Assembly: GCA_900545545.1 (NCBI GenBank)
Contig: UQZO01000009.1
Span: 19,441-83,440, forward strand
Direction of reading: 5' to 3'
DNA length: 64,000 nucleotides
Source of the DNA: an uncultured Subdoligranulum sp.
GTDB lineage: Bacteria > Bacillota > Clostridia > Oscillospirales > Ruminococcaceae
This document shows positions 42,401 through 50,558 of the stretch, piece by piece. A model generated the notes under the pieces. That model saw nothing but the letters and a program-made list of their open reading frames with translations, made no database searches and had not been told where the DNA came from. The translations under genes were made by a program, and so were the position numbers. Every line of letters starts with the position of its first letter. The stretch's first letter is position 1.

Positions 42401-43959
42401 CCGGCGGGCGGATTGTAGATATAAGTATAGTAGCCGTTTTCCCCTGAATAGGTGGAGATTCGATTGTCGGTACCCTGCTCAGCCAATGCTTGGGCAGAGG
42501 CACGATAAGCCTGGGCTGCCACGCTATTGGGGTAGTTCTCCATGACCCACAGTTGGACATCATCGTAGTAGCGATAGGCCGTTGCCGCAGCGCTGGCATC
42601 ATCCAGACCATAGGTTACCGCAGAGGTGCCACTGTGCTTTTCTTCCAGAAGGTTCAGTGACAACTGATTCAAGCCGCCCCAGATGTTGATTTGGTTGGCA
42701 TAGTGGTTGCCCGGAGTGTATTGACCGGGTTCCAGCTTGGAAGTATAGGCAAAACTGTAGGTCGGACATCCGGTCGGCTGACCATTCAGGCCGTGACTGC
42801 AGCAGTAGGCCTCGCGCCCGTTAAACCACACAAGCCAGGTGCCGCCCTCGAAACTGATGGAAGTGATCTTGCCGGTCGTGAACGGAGGTGTCGGGCCGGC
42901 AGCATAGGTGCTGGCCGTTGCGAGGGTGGCGGCGGCGGGGGATTCTCCCTTACTTTCGCCCAGCTTCACCTGGAGGGTCTTGCTCAGGTCATTGCCATCG
43001 GGGGCATGGTAAATGAGCTGGATGGAGAAATCCTGTTCGGCTTTCACATAGAAGCCCGATGCATAAGCCGAAGTTTCCGTGTAGCTGGCCTTGGTAATGG
43101 ATGCAATTTCATCAGTATCCGCCGGCTGGCCCTCAAAATCCAGAAGAACTACATCATCAGGAAGAATGACTTCCGAAGAGCTTCCGTTGGCGGGATACTC
43201 GACTTGCGTCAGCAACGGAACTATGGCGTAATCTTCACCGGGTTCCCGTCCGACCGTGATGACCAGATCATCAGCGTGCAGTGCCTCGGCATCCAGATGG
43301 GCGTCCTGCCCATCATAAAGGTCGGTTACCCACTCAGAAATAGAAATATGAGTAGGCCCAGTGGCAATGGGCAGGCCCATACTGCCGATATAACTGCCTG
43401 TAGGGGCGTCCGGCAGATCGCCGTAGAGCATCTCGGTAATCTCGGCAAGATCCGGCGGATCACCCGAACCTGTGTCGGTAGGGTTTTCCATAGCAAGCTG
43501 CATGGCAGCCACCAGAGCAGCGAGTGAGGCATAAGCGGATTGAACTTTTTCGTCCTGCTGCTCCTCTTTCGGAATGGCATAATAGAGGTCCTCTGCCTGG
43601 TAGACAGGGGCAGCGGCAGCGTCAGAACTTTCAATTGCCTGGTTCAGTGCTTCTTCCAAGGCCGCATTGTCAGAATCGGCTTGCCAGGCAGCACTGGCAA
43701 TGGCCCACCGGCGCACCGCCGAAAGAATCGCTTCGCGGTCCAACGCATTCACAGCGTCAATGAATGCTTGTGCTTCCGTGCCGAGAGCGGCCGTTTCCGG
43801 CGTGGCCTGTTCCAGGGCCGTTTCCGGGGTGGCAGCTTCTGCTGCGGAGATGGTGCCGGCGGCCGAGTCATCGGCCAGCGCCGATACCGGCATCATCGAA
43901 AGGCACATCATACCGGCCAGAAATCCGGCCAGTATGCGGCGCATAGGTTTATATCTCAT
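36454..43959 (-). CDS. Giant thioester/Cna-B surface adhesin
   Basis: A 2,501-residue exported protein. The signal peptide (MRYKPMRRILAGFLAGMMCL) is followed by an Ala-rich region, then a thioester-like domain with AYCCSHGLNG around residue 395. About eleven Cna-B/SpaA-like isopeptide domains follow (openings such as LQLIKIDAETGKPV, RIKISKVDITTSDEVEGAE, KVSISKTDIATGAEVPGAH). The protein ends NFPQTGSSTQ, a sortase-like motif with no membrane segment or basic tail. ATG 43959 has GGAGG 10 bases upstream. It lies with a class B sortase in the transfer operon and probably binds recipient cells or host surface. Confidence 0.88.
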   Translation of the reverse strand: MRYKPMRRILAGFLAGMMCLSMMPVSALADDSAAGTISAAEAATPETALEQATPETAALGTEAQAFIDAVNALDREAILSAVRRWAIASAAWQADSDNAALEEALNQAIESSDAAAAPVYQAEDLYYAIPKEEQQDEKVQSAYASLAALVAAMQLAMENPTDTGSGDPPDLAEITEMLYGDLPDAPTGSYIGSMGLPIATGPTHISISEWVTDLYDGQDAHLDAEALHADDLVITVGREPGEDYAIVPLLTQVEYPANGSSSEVILPDDVVLLDFEGQPADTDEIASITKASYTETSAYASGFYVKAEQDFSIQLIYHAPDGNDLSKTLQVKLGESKGESPAAATLATASTYAAGPTPPFTTGKITSISFEGGTWLVWFNGREAYCCSHGLNGQPTGCPTYSFAYTSKLEPGQYTPGNHYANQINIWGGLNQLSLNLLEEKHSGTSAVTYGLDDASAAATAYRYYDDVQLWVMENYPNSVAAQAYRASAQALAEQGTDNRISTYSGENGYYTYIYNPPAGYAWQVIAIVGEEIPAEGGGTEIPDIPDAEYYSANWSAPAQSANGSFDLTFTVNTDKIGLETGEKVDGAKITITPSQTSGSVDGGSWQMSPAGAQTLTTSGHTQDDNYQNNGGDGTVSWTVHYSVSKTSTSSLSGQEGPYASQAEANAAAEAAKNAAISQLQNEAQRMVDAAIAAARSELSSIRFSYNEVEIPYGFESYDGSLGSHQTITVPADSSNTYVMRNDEWSLQVDISKIDSETGNVIAADSQFAVFEWDTVAQMYIPNGGYNQYTVVRNSDGSYSVANNSSYAASAPANRTLYYTQRNEGRFLLVETRAPEGYYGDWSDNTTPGTAGHVEGKRAYAFSITRENDGSVIHLSNRDYNADIGTENTGGILLRTPEGKVVSLTLYDQTQDATRTYTTDSTGFANNEDTYTSVPADYKFTNDRVIGEIVLTKADLDQATEGADTASHGAASIEGAVYDLYAAEDIQHPDGVSGTVDYSKIVDASGSPIWHTTVLTNGGWDNSYLPVLAKDHLVASAEIQNGVLAFANLYLGRYYLVERATGIVVPVDTDGHFYLTGQYPELDRTLQPAGSYLPLATDDSGAYTDYVYRNQYSAVAIGRALSGVKTYDGYYLSFAQGYLCDEINHYSTLAYGSESQYITRGEDLSKDAVLKSGFELRKLVSTTGPNSPAVKLEGAGFTVYRIWELSKVSEFKQNADGSYDVQSILDAYRKDNYDNNTAKYDFSGESQAVARMYESDSAVVAEYNASLTAAHDYANGQGEGWVSTGAPNEYRLSEIFTNEEGVLRINGLPYGQYLIVESTLPKDLFQADPFIVTVNASAPQSVFCQPDGSATTASNSYMAYSVLDEELEGYLQLIKIDAETGKPVKIADTAFQIYKIAEDGTETLVEMNDPDSGDATAKTTTFYTDADGYLKTSEKLPLGRYRIVEVEGPEGFFNDTAYNVVFELTSERVWEVVGGSADDMDDYILTEEYSNHETLGQLTIRKIGNLLAGYKDGQFLYEQANLADAVYEIRAHGDIATGDRQGTLWYADGDLVATVTTGREGQVDEVKFSPTRTQATYDFLTVSHDGTTGEVTITLPLGSYDITEVQAPYGFVHTDQTYTVTFGWDNQYNDIVLAQTIVDHTQNGDEVYSYDILNASDATGDQLTGQPGTIQFENARVIPVVEEGRIGVGVYKLDRDSAGMVDDHPYVNGVKSHSALLAGGSNRDRIPEGAILVPGATYELYTTDDIYSMDGTLLAAADTLLATATTGEDGLAYFNVDVPIRGEHYGSSDAHDWTTNSGRYYIREISVPDGYLIEQSAIPVEFTYENQMIAWQVVDCLHSDKQTEVDIDKQAFATLDPEATFALPGATLTITDWDGNVVDSWETGDTSHIVRGLHLNQSYAPDYNQDLGKVYTLTETRPADGYTTARSIQFYLKQAAVDGAYVQETELWLREIVPTVEYQSGSILSPITFVDEDPDLLHRVFQAFVAFFTGSSAEDGKTQDGVVIADWVCVNNTLLVTFTDDATEAAIAKCLHERDFAGLTFDQVYLMNGSAPAFFADMQVSEKPAGTDIVYNGDWHKADGTTITMVDAPTRIKISKVDITTSDEVEGAEMQIVDSNGTVVESWTSGPEPHYIEATLIAGATYTLVEAKAPTQDGYVPAASIQFTVEDDGKVQHVFMQDDYTKVSISKTDIATGAEVPGAHLQIVDGEGNVLAEWVTDGQPHYIERLPVGNLVLIETMAPTENGYVRAENVSFTVQPTGEIQRVEMKDDFTKVEISKKDITNGDELRGAHLRITDEEGSVVAEWVSDGQPRRIDRLQPGIYTLTETAAPASYQLAESIRFQVEESGRIQKVTMYDAPVGTFTITKMDEATNTALPGARLSLRDSDGYVIDSWYTNTAPHALPVLTEDKAARDPRTHLLLFSTDSVEHVYTLVEEAVPTGYLTADSITFKLMQMDGKLTLFVKTDGAWQKADEAVLKMFDARNPDVPVPDLHKNFPQTGSSTQ

Positions 43960-43985
43960 GGAATAGATACCTCCGTTTGGGTATG

Positions 43986-44216
43986 TCATGATGTTGCTTT
44001 ATCGGCGTCGGCAAGGCGTTTGTCAAAAACGGCCTTAATCTCCGGCGGCGTGATCCAGCCATCCTCATCCTCATCGGAATAGGGTGAGATGGGATCCGGA
44101 AGAACAGGCTTTCTCAGAGCCGAAGTACCGGATTCCTTTGCGTCGCCCTTTTCAGTCGGGCGGTCCTCGCGGCCGATGGTGATACTGAAACCGAAAGAAA
44201 TGCTGTATTTTTTCAT
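43986..44216 (-). CDS. Small hypothetical protein between sortase and adhesin
   Basis: A 76-residue protein, MKKYSISFGFSITIGREDRP, with an acidic middle (YSDEDEDGWITPPEIKAVFD), an EF-hand-like stretch. No transmembrane segment. It starts 6 bases after the sortase stop and is cotranscribed. The family is not recognised. Confidence 0.6.
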   Translation of the reverse strand: MKKYSISFGFSITIGREDRPTEKGDAKESGTSALRKPVLPDPISPYSDEDEDGWITPPEIKAVFDKRLADADKATS

Positions 44217-44222
44217 GGTCTG

Positions 44223-44972
44223 TCATTGAACCTCCACATAGTCAATCAGCTTGGCCACGACCAGATAACGCACATCAGGATCGTCGGTGCAGGTGGAAAG
44301 AGTAAGAATTTTATCGGATTTTTCTACCGAGGTGTTGTAATCGAAAGCACAACGGGCAAAGGCCTTGTCCAGAATGGTACGGAACTCCGTGTCATTGGGG
44401 GCCGTGTCGATACAGTCATAGTCGCTGGCGGCCTGGCAGGGACCGGCGCTGACCAGCTGGTAGGTCAGCATGGCATCCGAAAGGGATATGTAAAAATAGA
44501 GATGCTCTTTGCTGAATACATAGGAGTCGTAATTGTGAAGCTCGCCAAAGCTATTTTCTCGTTCGGCGTCGAAGGTATGACCGTACAGAACCAGGTTCCG
44601 AGGGAGGGAAGCAGTTGCGGTCAGATCGCAATCGTAATCAGCATAGACGCAGCCGAATTCATCATATTCACCAGAGGCATTACGGCGAAGATAGTATTCG
44701 TTGTCATCCGACTGTTGTACCGAGGTGTCAATGTTCGTGCCGGGGATTGTCAGCCAGGCAACGATGTCAGGATTCTCCTTCTGTGCTTTCACCAGTCTGG
44801 CATCGGGGTCAGCGACTGTGACGGGCAGCGAACTGATCGCACTCTCCCGAGTAGAAGGCGGCACATGAAAGAGCGCATCAGCCCTGGGCCAGAGCAGGAT
44901 GGCGGCCACGGAAGCCAATACAATCAACAAAGCAAGAAGATACAGCTTGTTCTTATGCAGAAAATGGATCAT
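44223..44972 (-). CDS. srtB: Class B sortase
   Basis: A 249-residue membrane-anchored transpeptidase. A single N-terminal membrane segment (LYLLALLIVLASVAAILLW) is followed by the catalytic domain: His in LYGHTFDAE, catalytic Cys in ILTLSTCTDD at about 222-231, and Arg in VRYLVVAKL. The class B pattern NPDIVAWLTIPGTNIDTSV is present. It probably anchors the adjacent adhesin, although the adhesin's FPQTG lacks the usual hydrophobic tail. ATGA overlaps the preceding stop. Confidence 0.92.
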   Translation of the reverse strand: MIHFLHKNKLYLLALLIVLASVAAILLWPRADALFHVPPSTRESAISSLPVTVADPDARLVKAQKENPDIVAWLTIPGTNIDTSVQQSDDNEYYLRRNASGEYDEFGCVYADYDCDLTATASLPRNLVLYGHTFDAERENSFGELHNYDSYVFSKEHLYFYISLSDAMLTYQLVSAGPCQAASDYDCIDTAPNDTEFRTILDKAFARCAFDYNTSVEKSDKILTLSTCTDDPDVRYLVVAKLIDYVEVQ

Positions 44973-45382
44973 GACACTACCCCCTTGGTGGGTAAGAGGA
45001 TTTCATCTTCCGCCCAGGACAATTTGGGCAACGGGGAAAAATGACGACCACCCTGTTCCACCCAACGGCCGCGTTGGCAGCCGAACACATGGATGTCGTG
45101 GGCGTTGAGGACCGAAAGCAGGGCCTCCAACTCCTGCGGTTCACACTGAAGATCCTGCGGGTCGCTGATCAAAAGCGTGTCGAACTCACCATGCTCGGCG
45201 CCGGTCAGAACCTGTTTGATGGCAGGTCTCATCAGTAAGGGCATATTGGGTGGCGTTTCGGAGGTCAATTCGCCGGTCAGGTGCCACTGCAGTTTTCGCA
45301 CCGCGCGCAGACAGGCCTTGCGCTGACGACTCATGCCACCCAGGTCGGCAGTGTTGGATTGGTACAAACATTGTGCGTACAT
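44969..45382 (-). CDS. Resolvase-like protein without catalytic serine
   Basis: A 137-residue protein resembling the N-terminal serine-recombinase domain (MYAQCLYQSNTADLGGMSRQ, RPAIKQVLTGAEHGEFDTLL, QELEALLSVLNAHDIHVFG), but the YARVS catalytic Ser position reads YAQCL and the DRLSR arginine block is DPQDLQCEP. No DNA-binding domain follows. It overlaps the sortase start by 4 bases. It is probably a fold-sharing regulator or scaffold, not an active recombinase. Confidence 0.55.
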   Translation of the reverse strand: MYAQCLYQSNTADLGGMSRQRKACLRAVRKLQWHLTGELTSETPPNMPLLMRPAIKQVLTGAEHGEFDTLLISDPQDLQCEPQELEALLSVLNAHDIHVFGCQRGRWVEQGGRHFSPLPKLSWAEDEILLPTKGVVS

Positions 45383-45398
45383 AGAAAATACCTCTCTT

Positions 45399-45536
45399 TC
45401 AACGGTTGTGCTTGTGATAGATCTCTTTGCGCAGCGCCAGGGCACGGCGGTTGTCATACCAGAAAAGCAGCTTGCGGATCAGCAGCGGGCTGCCGATTAG
45501 AGCAAGTACGCCCAGGATTTTAGTCCAGTTTTTCAT
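45399..45536 (-). CDS. 45-residue small membrane protein
   Basis: ATG 45536 opens MKNWTKILGVLALIGSPLLI and RKLLFWYDNRRALALRKEIY, ending KHNR. It has one hydrophobic segment (residues 7-27), then a basic cytosolic tail. It overlaps the end of the exported protein gene by 17 bases and sits before the resolvase-like gene. It may be a channel accessory subunit. No homology is claimed. Confidence 0.5.
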   Translation of the reverse strand: MKNWTKILGVLALIGSPLLIRKLLFWYDNRRALALRKEIYHKHNR

Positions 45537-46401
45537 CGTCATCATCACCCTTTCCGCCTACAACGATATCGCTGGAGGGCACATAGATTTTTTGCTTCTT
45601 CTGGTGAGCAGGTGCAGCGAGAGCCTGCTTTGCCTTCTTTGCAGGGCCATCCTGCCGCAGCCGCAGTGCCACAGACTGATGCAGAAGCATCAGAATGCAG
45701 GTGAGGATAAACAGTGCCAGGCTGACCATCATCATGAGCAGCAACACATCGGAGGAATTTTCCTGTACAGCCGCTTCGGCTGCAGGCGGATTGACCGGTG
45801 CATAGATCAGTTCGTAAGATATGTCCCCGGCCAGTGACCGACTGGCGGTACCTGCGTATTGCACAGTAGCGATGTAGGTGCCGTTTTCCTGCATCTCATC
45901 CGCGATGCTCAGGTCGGATAGAGTCAGTGTGCCCGTAAAGCCATCTTCATCTTTGTAATCGATGGTTTCCTTGACTTCGCTGCGGGCTTCTTCCGGAATG
46001 TTGCTATACACCGAGACCGAAAAGGATTGCTGCGCCTCCTTTTCCTCCGTGGTGACATCTTCGGGCGTTTCGGTGACGGCCCAAAGGGTGTACGGCTCTC
46101 CCATACGGGTAAGATCGCTCCGGGTCAGAGCATCAGCGGTGGTTCCGGCCGGAACCCGGTACCGCATGATAACCAACGTCTGGGAACCATCCACCTCCGT
46201 GGCGACTTCATAGGGATAGTAGGTGGGGGATTCCGCTTCCGGCGCCTGGACAGAGGAATCTGCATCCAAACTTTGTTCGGCGGCGGGCGTCGGCCCAGGC
46301 GTGGGTGTGGGCGCAGATGCGCTTTCTTCGGCCAGCGCGGGCATACAGCAGCCCATCGCCAGGGTCAAGGCAAGAAAGGCAGTCAGTAAACGTTGCTTCA
46401 T
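45520..46401 (-). CDS. Exported membrane-anchored conjugation protein
   Basis: A 293-residue protein with a signal peptide (RLLTAFLALTLAMGCCMPALA), a Pro/Thr/Ser-rich spacer, an extracellular domain (to about residue 215), a C-terminal membrane segment (LLLMMMVSLALFILTCILML) and an acidic cytosolic tail ending GDDDDEKLD. It overlaps the VirB4 stop by 4 bases (ATGA). It is probably a structural part of the cell-surface mating apparatus. Confidence 0.7.
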   Translation of the reverse strand: MKQRLLTAFLALTLAMGCCMPALAEESASAPTPTPGPTPAAEQSLDADSSVQAPEAESPTYYPYEVATEVDGSQTLVIMRYRVPAGTTADALTRSDLTRMGEPYTLWAVTETPEDVTTEEKEAQQSFSVSVYSNIPEEARSEVKETIDYKDEDGFTGTLTLSDLSIADEMQENGTYIATVQYAGTASRSLAGDISYELIYAPVNPPAAEAAVQENSSDVLLLMMMVSLALFILTCILMLLHQSVALRLRQDGPAKKAKQALAAPAHQKKQKIYVPSSDIVVGGKGDDDDEKLD

Positions 46402-49316
46402 AAAGAGGCCTCCTCTTGGTTGGATTTCTTCTTGAGTTCTCGCTCTACAATCAGGCGTAGTTCTTCACGGTCTGTGGTGATGAGTTCTTGCTCCATCTGA
46501 CTGCAGCGGATCGCTACGGTAACGTGATTGGAATTGGTGGATATCAGGGCATTGCCGCGCTCAAACCGGGTGATCAGGTCTATCTCGGCGTCGGTCAGCT
46601 TCAGCACCTTCTGGACAAGTTGGGCCTCATCTTCTTCCAGGTTCAGGATGATTTTGATCTTGCAGTTGTTGAGGATACCGCGCCCGTACTTGCCGTCCTC
46701 CAGAGCGAAAAAGTCGGAGATGTCCTGGGTGGCAATCAGGGGCGCGCCGCCATAGCCGCGAATGGTTTTTACAGCCTCAAAGATGTAGTTGGCAGCCAGC
46801 GAGTTGGAGGAAGCGCCGATGATCTGCCATGCTTCATCCACTACCAGCAGTTTGGCTTTGGTGATGTCCTCCTTGACTTTGGCGAAGGTAAAGGTGAAGG
46901 CGATGAAGGTGCCCACCACCAGCATGTCCCCGGTCAGATCACTGATGTCGATGACTGTGTATGGATTATTCAGATCCACGTTGGTCTGTCGGTTGAAGTT
47001 GGAGGCGGAACCGGTCACAAATACACTGATGGCATTGGCCAGCCGGTGAGCCCGCGGCTTCTCCTTCAGGACAGCATACAGGTCACCGGGAATGGGCATT
47101 TCCCTGTATCGGTTTGGGTCATGGGGATCCAAAAGGCTGTCATTATCGTGGGTAATGCCTTTGCGGGCATAGGTTTCGATCAGTGCTTCGTCCAGGATCT
47201 GGGCTTCCTCGTTGGTCATGTCCCGGAGCCGGAGACTGAACAGAACGTGCAAGGTCTGAATCTGTGCAGCCAGGACCGAACGCTGCAGTGCCGCGCCGTC
47301 CAGAATTTCCTGACTGCGGCGATCCTGTTTGCGAATCTCCATGAAATTGATGGTGTCTGGACTGCCGGGCCCCAGCCGTATGAAGGTGCCGCCAACCGAC
47401 TTGCACATACGGTAGAATTCATGGCCTTTCAAGGGCGCAATGATGTATACCGGCACGCCGGAAAGGCGGAACCGGTGGGTAATCAACTGGGTGGTGAAGG
47501 TTTTGCCGGCACCGGAAGTGCCCATCAGGGCAATACCGCCGTTCTTGTAGATGCGGGTATCGAAATTGTTCAGGCTGACCAGTGAGTTGTTGTACTGGTT
47601 GACGCCCAGGAGAACGCCGTTTCGGTCACAGAGCTCGTAGCTGACCAGAGGATAGCAAGATGCCACGCCAAAGGTCAGCATATTGCGACGATACTTTTTG
47701 AACAGGCCAGGGTCCGGATGACACAAGGGCAGTGCGGACAGAAAAGCAGCCTCCTGTCGGAACCGGCACAGCTGAAGGTCCAGATCCTGGGAGATACACA
47801 GCTTGCGCAGCTCACCGATCCGCCAGAAAAGGTCCCGGGTGTTGGTAGCGGTCACGGTTACGAGGATGGCGGTATAGTAAAAGTCTTCCCCGTTGGCAAG
47901 ACCGTCTTTGAGAAAGTAGCCGGAGCGTATGGCACCGGCCAGATCGTCGTAGTCGGTGTTGGTGTCGCTGGTTTCCTTGATCTTGCTGCGGTTGATGCGG
48001 ATCTGCTGGCCAATCTTCTGAATCATTTTTTCTTTCGGCTGCCGTTCCATAAACAGATCCACATCGATGCCTTCGCCGGCATTGACCAGCAGGCTCAGCC
48101 ACCCGGCGGTGACCTGGGAACGGTAACCGCTTACCGGAATCATCAGGTAGGCACAGCATAACCCGTCAACGCAGACATACTTGCCGTGTTTGAAATCGAT
48201 GGAAGGCGGGATAAGAAAGGCATTGGCAGGAATATCGTCCAAAGAGGTAGTGTCATCACCAGCCAAAAAGCTGGCCAGAACATCCTGAATGCGGTCCGGC
48301 AGCGGGTGTCTTACCGCGGTCTGTCGGTTGAGCAGGTTGTAGAACATTTCGGTGATAAATTCGTCCTCGTTTTCATGCTCCAGAACCTGATTACCGCATT
48401 GCCCCAGGTAGGTGCGAAAATTACGAGCTGTGGTTTCCAGCATGGAAACAATCTCGGCATACGGGGTGTTACGTTCATTCACTGGGCTCTCATACTGGAA
48501 AATAACAAAGAAGCGGCGACTGACTGCGTCCCGGGACCCCAGGCGGGAGACAAAGCGGATGTAATCCTCGTGATGAGGAATCACGTTAGGGTCGGTCTCC
48601 AGGCTCTCGTCCTCCCGCAATTTGGCCAGGTAAGCATTGACTGCGGCTTTTTGGGCCACCGACTTGAATTGCAGACGAACCGGAACAATTTTCAGCATAC
48701 TGGCAAAAGACTGGATGACGTTGCGCTGCTCCCGAGGGGATCGAAGTAGGAAATTGATGGGCTCAATCTCCAGAATCTTGAGATATCGCCCATCGGTGGT
48801 AGAAAGAATCCCGTTCTGGATTTTCTGGATCGGCAGCAGATCATAGAGCGTCTGGCTCCTGGCCAGTTTTCCTGGTGTGGTGCTGCGTTTGCGGACGATT
48901 TTGGCACCTTTGGGGAGTTCGCTGTCGTCGGAGTAGTAGACAACGCGGTATTTCTTTCGATTGATGAACCGAAGATGCCGGCGCTTGTTGGCTTCCAAAT
49001 TGCCATCCTCGGTAGCGGTGACAATGCGTCGCCGCCGCAGAAAGCGGAACCAGTGGGCCAGAAACTCCGTCAGGCTGTCGCCCTCGATGCCTACCACGGC
49101 AAAGATCGCCAGCGGCAGGGAGATCACGATGACGAGGATGAGGCGCCAGTTAAAGGGAAGCGGAAGATACATCAGAGGAATCCCGGTCCCCGCAGCCAGA
49201 GCGCTGGCTTCCACAGCGTTGCGGAGGCGGATGCTGCCTCCAAACAGGGAACCGGTATCGATGAAATTCTGCGGGATGAAATAGACATCCCGATGCTCAC
49301 GGGCGGACAAAGGCAT
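46398..49316 (-). CDS. virB4: VirB4-type transfer ATPase (PrgI-like N-terminus)
   Basis: A 972-residue ATPase. The N-terminal 100 residues contain two membrane segments (PrgI/VirB3-like fusion). Walker A is ALMGTSGAGKTFTTQLI at about residue 600, Walker B is KLLVVDEAWQII at about 825, and TRFERGNALIST and YGGAPLIATQDIS are typical. It powers substrate transfer. Start 49316 has GGGGG upstream; the next gene overlaps its stop. Confidence 0.95.
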   Translation of the reverse strand: MPLSAREHRDVYFIPQNFIDTGSLFGGSIRLRNAVEASALAAGTGIPLMYLPLPFNWRLILVIVISLPLAIFAVVGIEGDSLTEFLAHWFRFLRRRRIVTATEDGNLEANKRRHLRFINRKKYRVVYYSDDSELPKGAKIVRKRSTTPGKLARSQTLYDLLPIQKIQNGILSTTDGRYLKILEIEPINFLLRSPREQRNVIQSFASMLKIVPVRLQFKSVAQKAAVNAYLAKLREDESLETDPNVIPHHEDYIRFVSRLGSRDAVSRRFFVIFQYESPVNERNTPYAEIVSMLETTARNFRTYLGQCGNQVLEHENEDEFITEMFYNLLNRQTAVRHPLPDRIQDVLASFLAGDDTTSLDDIPANAFLIPPSIDFKHGKYVCVDGLCCAYLMIPVSGYRSQVTAGWLSLLVNAGEGIDVDLFMERQPKEKMIQKIGQQIRINRSKIKETSDTNTDYDDLAGAIRSGYFLKDGLANGEDFYYTAILVTVTATNTRDLFWRIGELRKLCISQDLDLQLCRFRQEAAFLSALPLCHPDPGLFKKYRRNMLTFGVASCYPLVSYELCDRNGVLLGVNQYNNSLVSLNNFDTRIYKNGGIALMGTSGAGKTFTTQLITHRFRLSGVPVYIIAPLKGHEFYRMCKSVGGTFIRLGPGSPDTINFMEIRKQDRRSQEILDGAALQRSVLAAQIQTLHVLFSLRLRDMTNEEAQILDEALIETYARKGITHDNDSLLDPHDPNRYREMPIPGDLYAVLKEKPRAHRLANAISVFVTGSASNFNRQTNVDLNNPYTVIDISDLTGDMLVVGTFIAFTFTFAKVKEDITKAKLLVVDEAWQIIGASSNSLAANYIFEAVKTIRGYGGAPLIATQDISDFFALEDGKYGRGILNNCKIKIILNLEEDEAQLVQKVLKLTDAEIDLITRFERGNALISTNSNHVTVAIRCSQMEQELITTDREELRLIVERELKKKSNQEEASL

Positions 49317-49337
49317 TCCCCCTTTCGATGGAATGAA

Positions 49338-50558
49338 TCAGTGGAGATATGTCTCCGGGTCAGTGTATTGCCCATTGACAATGACGCAGATATGCAGATG
49401 ATTGCCGGTAGAATCCCCAGTCGAACCTACTTCGGCGATGGTGTCGTATTTGTTTACGGCCTGCCCTACGCTGACCAACAGACGGCTGCAGTGGGCATAG
49501 AGAGTACAGATACCACCGCCGTGATCGATGACCACATAATTGCCGTAACTGGGGGAGACGGTAGCAGTGATGACAGTGCCGCTCTGGACGGCCAAAATTG
49601 GGGTTCCATACCCGTAGGCAATATCCAGGCCGTTATGGTTGGTGGTGTCCTTGCCGGGAAGTCCCACATCCGGGCGCAGACCAAACCGAGAGGTGATGTG
49701 CTGGCGCCAGGCCGGGTCGTTGAATGGATTGCCGAAATCTCCCTCTGCCACCGGGACGGTGCTGTCAGCGGTCAGATCGTTGATCTGCTCCAGAATAGAG
49801 ATGCCCTCCTGCTGTTCGATCTGCCGCAGGTAGAGGGTCAGGCTGTAGGCATAATCGGCAGCAAAGGCCTGCTCCTGTTCGCTCAGCTGCCAGATCGTGT
49901 CGGCAAAGTAGGCGTCACCGGCATAGGTGACAGTGTAGGTGGTATATTCATGGGTCTCTGGCACCTGGATCAATGTGCCATTTACGACTTTGTCCACCAG
50001 TTCGGTGCGAGATTCGGTTTCAGTCGTGTAGCTGTAGTAATCATCCCGATGACTGCGAACTGCTTCAGTCAGATTTTCAATGCTGATATCGGCGTAATCC
50101 TCGGTACCCATATGAGCGCAGTACATGGAAAGAATCTGCAGCGCGTTAAAAGTGACATGGCCACCGACTTCATCCACGATTTCTGTGGAGTAGCGTCCCT
50201 GGCTGTCCTGTGCAATCTCCTCCAGAACAGCTTCATAGGAAGTCTGAAGGATGCCGGCGATATTGTTCTTGATGGTGATGACATTTTCGGCAACCTCAAG
50301 TTCATCGGTCAGAACAGTGTCACTGGGGGTTATCAGGCTTCCGAAAATCACGGATGGCAGAGACAGGATCAGCAGAATAGGGAGAAGCAGGATAACGATG
50401 ATAACCACGGCAGCCTGCCGATGGAATTCCTTGACGGTTTGGGCTGCGGCACCGGCTGCGCCCGCGGCCTGCGCTGCTTGCAGGATTTTGGCGATACGAC
50501 TGGCGGCCATTGCGCTGTTTGTCAGCTCATCCAGGCCGTCCCGGTTGGTATCAGCCAT
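49338..50558 (-). CDS. M23 peptidase, cell wall hydrolase of the transfer system
   Basis: A 406-residue membrane-anchored hydrolase. An N-terminal membrane segment (AAVVIIVILLLPILLILSL) is followed by a helical region, then the C-terminal M23 domain: SRFGLRPDVGLPGKDTTNHN, GLDIAYGYGTPILAVQSG, YAHCSRLLVSVG and STGNHLHICVIVNG (HxH). It opens peptidoglycan for the channel. ATG 50558 has AGGAGG upstream; it overlaps the previous stop by 8 bases. Confidence 0.93.
   Translation of the reverse strand: MADTNRDGLDELTNSAMAASRIAKILQAAQAAGAAGAAAQTVKEFHRQAAVVIIVILLLPILLILSLPSVIFGSLITPSDTVLTDELEVAENVITIKNNIAGILQTSYEAVLEEIAQDSQGRYSTEIVDEVGGHVTFNALQILSMYCAHMGTEDYADISIENLTEAVRSHRDDYYSYTTETESRTELVDKVVNGTLIQVPETHEYTTYTVTYAGDAYFADTIWQLSEQEQAFAADYAYSLTLYLRQIEQQEGISILEQINDLTADSTVPVAEGDFGNPFNDPAWRQHITSRFGLRPDVGLPGKDTTNHNGLDIAYGYGTPILAVQSGTVITATVSPSYGNYVVIDHGGGICTLYAHCSRLLVSVGQAVNKYDTIAEVGSTGDSTGNHLHICVIVNGQYTDPETYLH

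Noticed and set aside
36454..43959. Tandem DNA repeats in the adhesin
   Set aside because: The Cna-B units recur at protein level but have diverged at DNA level; no exact long DNA repeats were seen.
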